A DNA stretch of 64,000 nucleotides from Aulosira sp. FACHB-615 (GTDB taxonomy: Bacteria > Cyanobacteriota > Cyanobacteriia > Cyanobacteriales > Nostocaceae). Below are positions 63,333 through 64,000 of the stretch, piece after piece; the stretch's first letter is position 1; every line of letters starts with the position of its first letter. Below the pieces are notes generated by a model that searched no databases, had not been told where the DNA came from, and saw only the letters and a program-made list of their open reading frames with translations. The stretch lies in the NCBI RefSeq assembly GCF_014698045.1, contig NZ_JACJSE010000003.1, positions 248,001-312,000 on the forward strand, given 5' to 3'. Both the position numbers and the translations under genes were made by a program.

Positions 63333-63468
63333 TTTCAAGGTCTAGTGAGAGGGGTTGAAGAACCAGTTTATGGGAGGTGTTACCTCTTGTTTAGCAACTG
63401 GCTGTGCTAGGCTGAAATGTTCTTTAAATCGTGTTCTAACCAACAGTTTAAGACGGTAAGGCGGGATC

Positions 63469-64000
63469 ATGCACCGAATAAATGCTAAATCAGTCGGATG
63501 GAATCAGTCAGAAAGTTTAATGTTTTTAGAACAAACTCCAGCACCGTTTATATTTATTACGGCTGCGGATACTGACATTCAAACTTTGGCAGCAGCAGTT
63601 ACCAAATTACCGACGAATTTTCCTGCATTAAGAGTCGCTAACTTATTGCAGTTACAACAACAAATCACTATTGACACATACAGCGAGCAAGTTTTAGAAC
63701 TTGCCGAGGTAATTATTTTACGTCTTTTAGGCGGACGTGCATATTGGGGTTACGGTTTAGAAGTCGTGCAGGAAATTGTACAACGTAACGGTACAACCTT
63801 AATTGTAATGCCTGGAGATGATGCCCTCGACCCAGAATTAGTTGCTCAATCTACTGTACCTGTAGAGATTGTTAACCAAGCATGGCAATACTTCAATGAA
63901 GGCGGTGTTAATAATTTTGTTAATGCTTTGCAATTTATTGCTGACACTTGTTTAGAAACATCCTTTCAACCCCTACCACCGCAAATTGTTCCTCGTGTGG
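63469..64000 (+). CDS. cobN: Cobaltochelatase subunit CobN, 5' part
   Basis: The frame is open from ATG 63469 to the right edge, so only the first 177 of an expected 1200 or more residues are visible. It starts MHRINAKSVGWNQSESLMFL. LRVANLLQLQQQITIDTYSE, VIILRLLGGRAYWGYGLE and TLIVMPGDDALDPELVAQS match the N-terminus of CobN/BchH-type chelatases. CobN inserts cobalt (or a related metal) into the corrin ring for cobalamin synthesis. No B12 riboswitch box was found in the 130 bp before it, though that gap is short for one. It is divergent from the kinase gene. Confidence 0.88.
   Translation, partial: MHRINAKSVGWNQSESLMFLEQTPAPFIFITAADTDIQTLAAAVTKLPTNFPALRVANLLQLQQQITIDTYSEQVLELAEVIILRLLGGRAYWGYGLEVVQEIVQRNGTTLIVMPGDDALDPELVAQSTVPVEIVNQAWQYFNEGGVNNFVNALQFIADTCLETSFQPLPPQIVPRV

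Noticed and set aside
63339..63468. Cobalamin riboswitch before cobN
   Set aside because: The gap is only about 130 bp and I found no B12-box sequence.

Overview
The window looks like chromosome of a filamentous, Nostoc/Anabaena-type cyanobacterium. Evidence: the HIP1 octamer GCGATCGC recurs throughout, short heptamer repeats of the CCCCACT, CCCTACT and TCATTAG types fill many intergenic gaps, the panC-cmk fusion is the cyanobacterial form, and SLH/OprB-type porin and RlpA genes are present. Species cannot be named from sequence alone. I saw no tRNA, rRNA, CRISPR array or intact insertion sequence.

Layout. 1-7 kb: the end of a C25/caspase-like protein, then a giant CHAT-nSTAND-WD40 protein of the kind linked to immune or programmed-death signalling. 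7-21 kb: mainly housekeeping genes (a zinc metalloprotease, a PHP phosphoesterase, purM, sodB, panC-cmk, rlpA, glsA, lysS with a KTSC tail). 21-24 kb: a leftward block with two tandem precursor-like peptides (38-residue leaders ending in GG, a shared core, Gly-rich tails), a transposase-derived HTH protein and a PpiC-type prolyl isomerase. 24-31 kb: an OmpR-type regulator, an HTH-NACHT NTPase, an inactive-looking rhodanese, an RNase D-like exonuclease, a CAP protein and a nucleotidyltransferase.

32-41.5 kb: nine rightward genes whose order and architecture match the core of a type IV secretion system (VirB2, B3, B4, B5, B6, two B8-like, B10, B9-like). No relaxase, coupling protein or VirB11 lies nearby. 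A convergent TonB-like gene with an unusual basic C-terminal extension follows.

43.5-60 kb: an organosulfur acquisition and catabolism region. It has a TauD-type dioxygenase, two substrate-binding lipoproteins, tandem amidohydrolases, an AprBA-like flavoprotein/ferredoxin pair, an OprB-type porin and ssuD-ssuC-ssuB. A 30-bp element with a 7-bp inverted repeat lies before both the flavoprotein operon and ssuD, and a third diverged copy lies between, so a shared regulator is likely. 59-64 kb: a D-2-hydroxyacid dehydrogenase, nanE, a GAF histidine kinase and the start of cobN.

The DNA is rich in foldback and heptamer repeats. Two tracts lie in frame inside genes, in the metalloprotease and in the histidine kinase.
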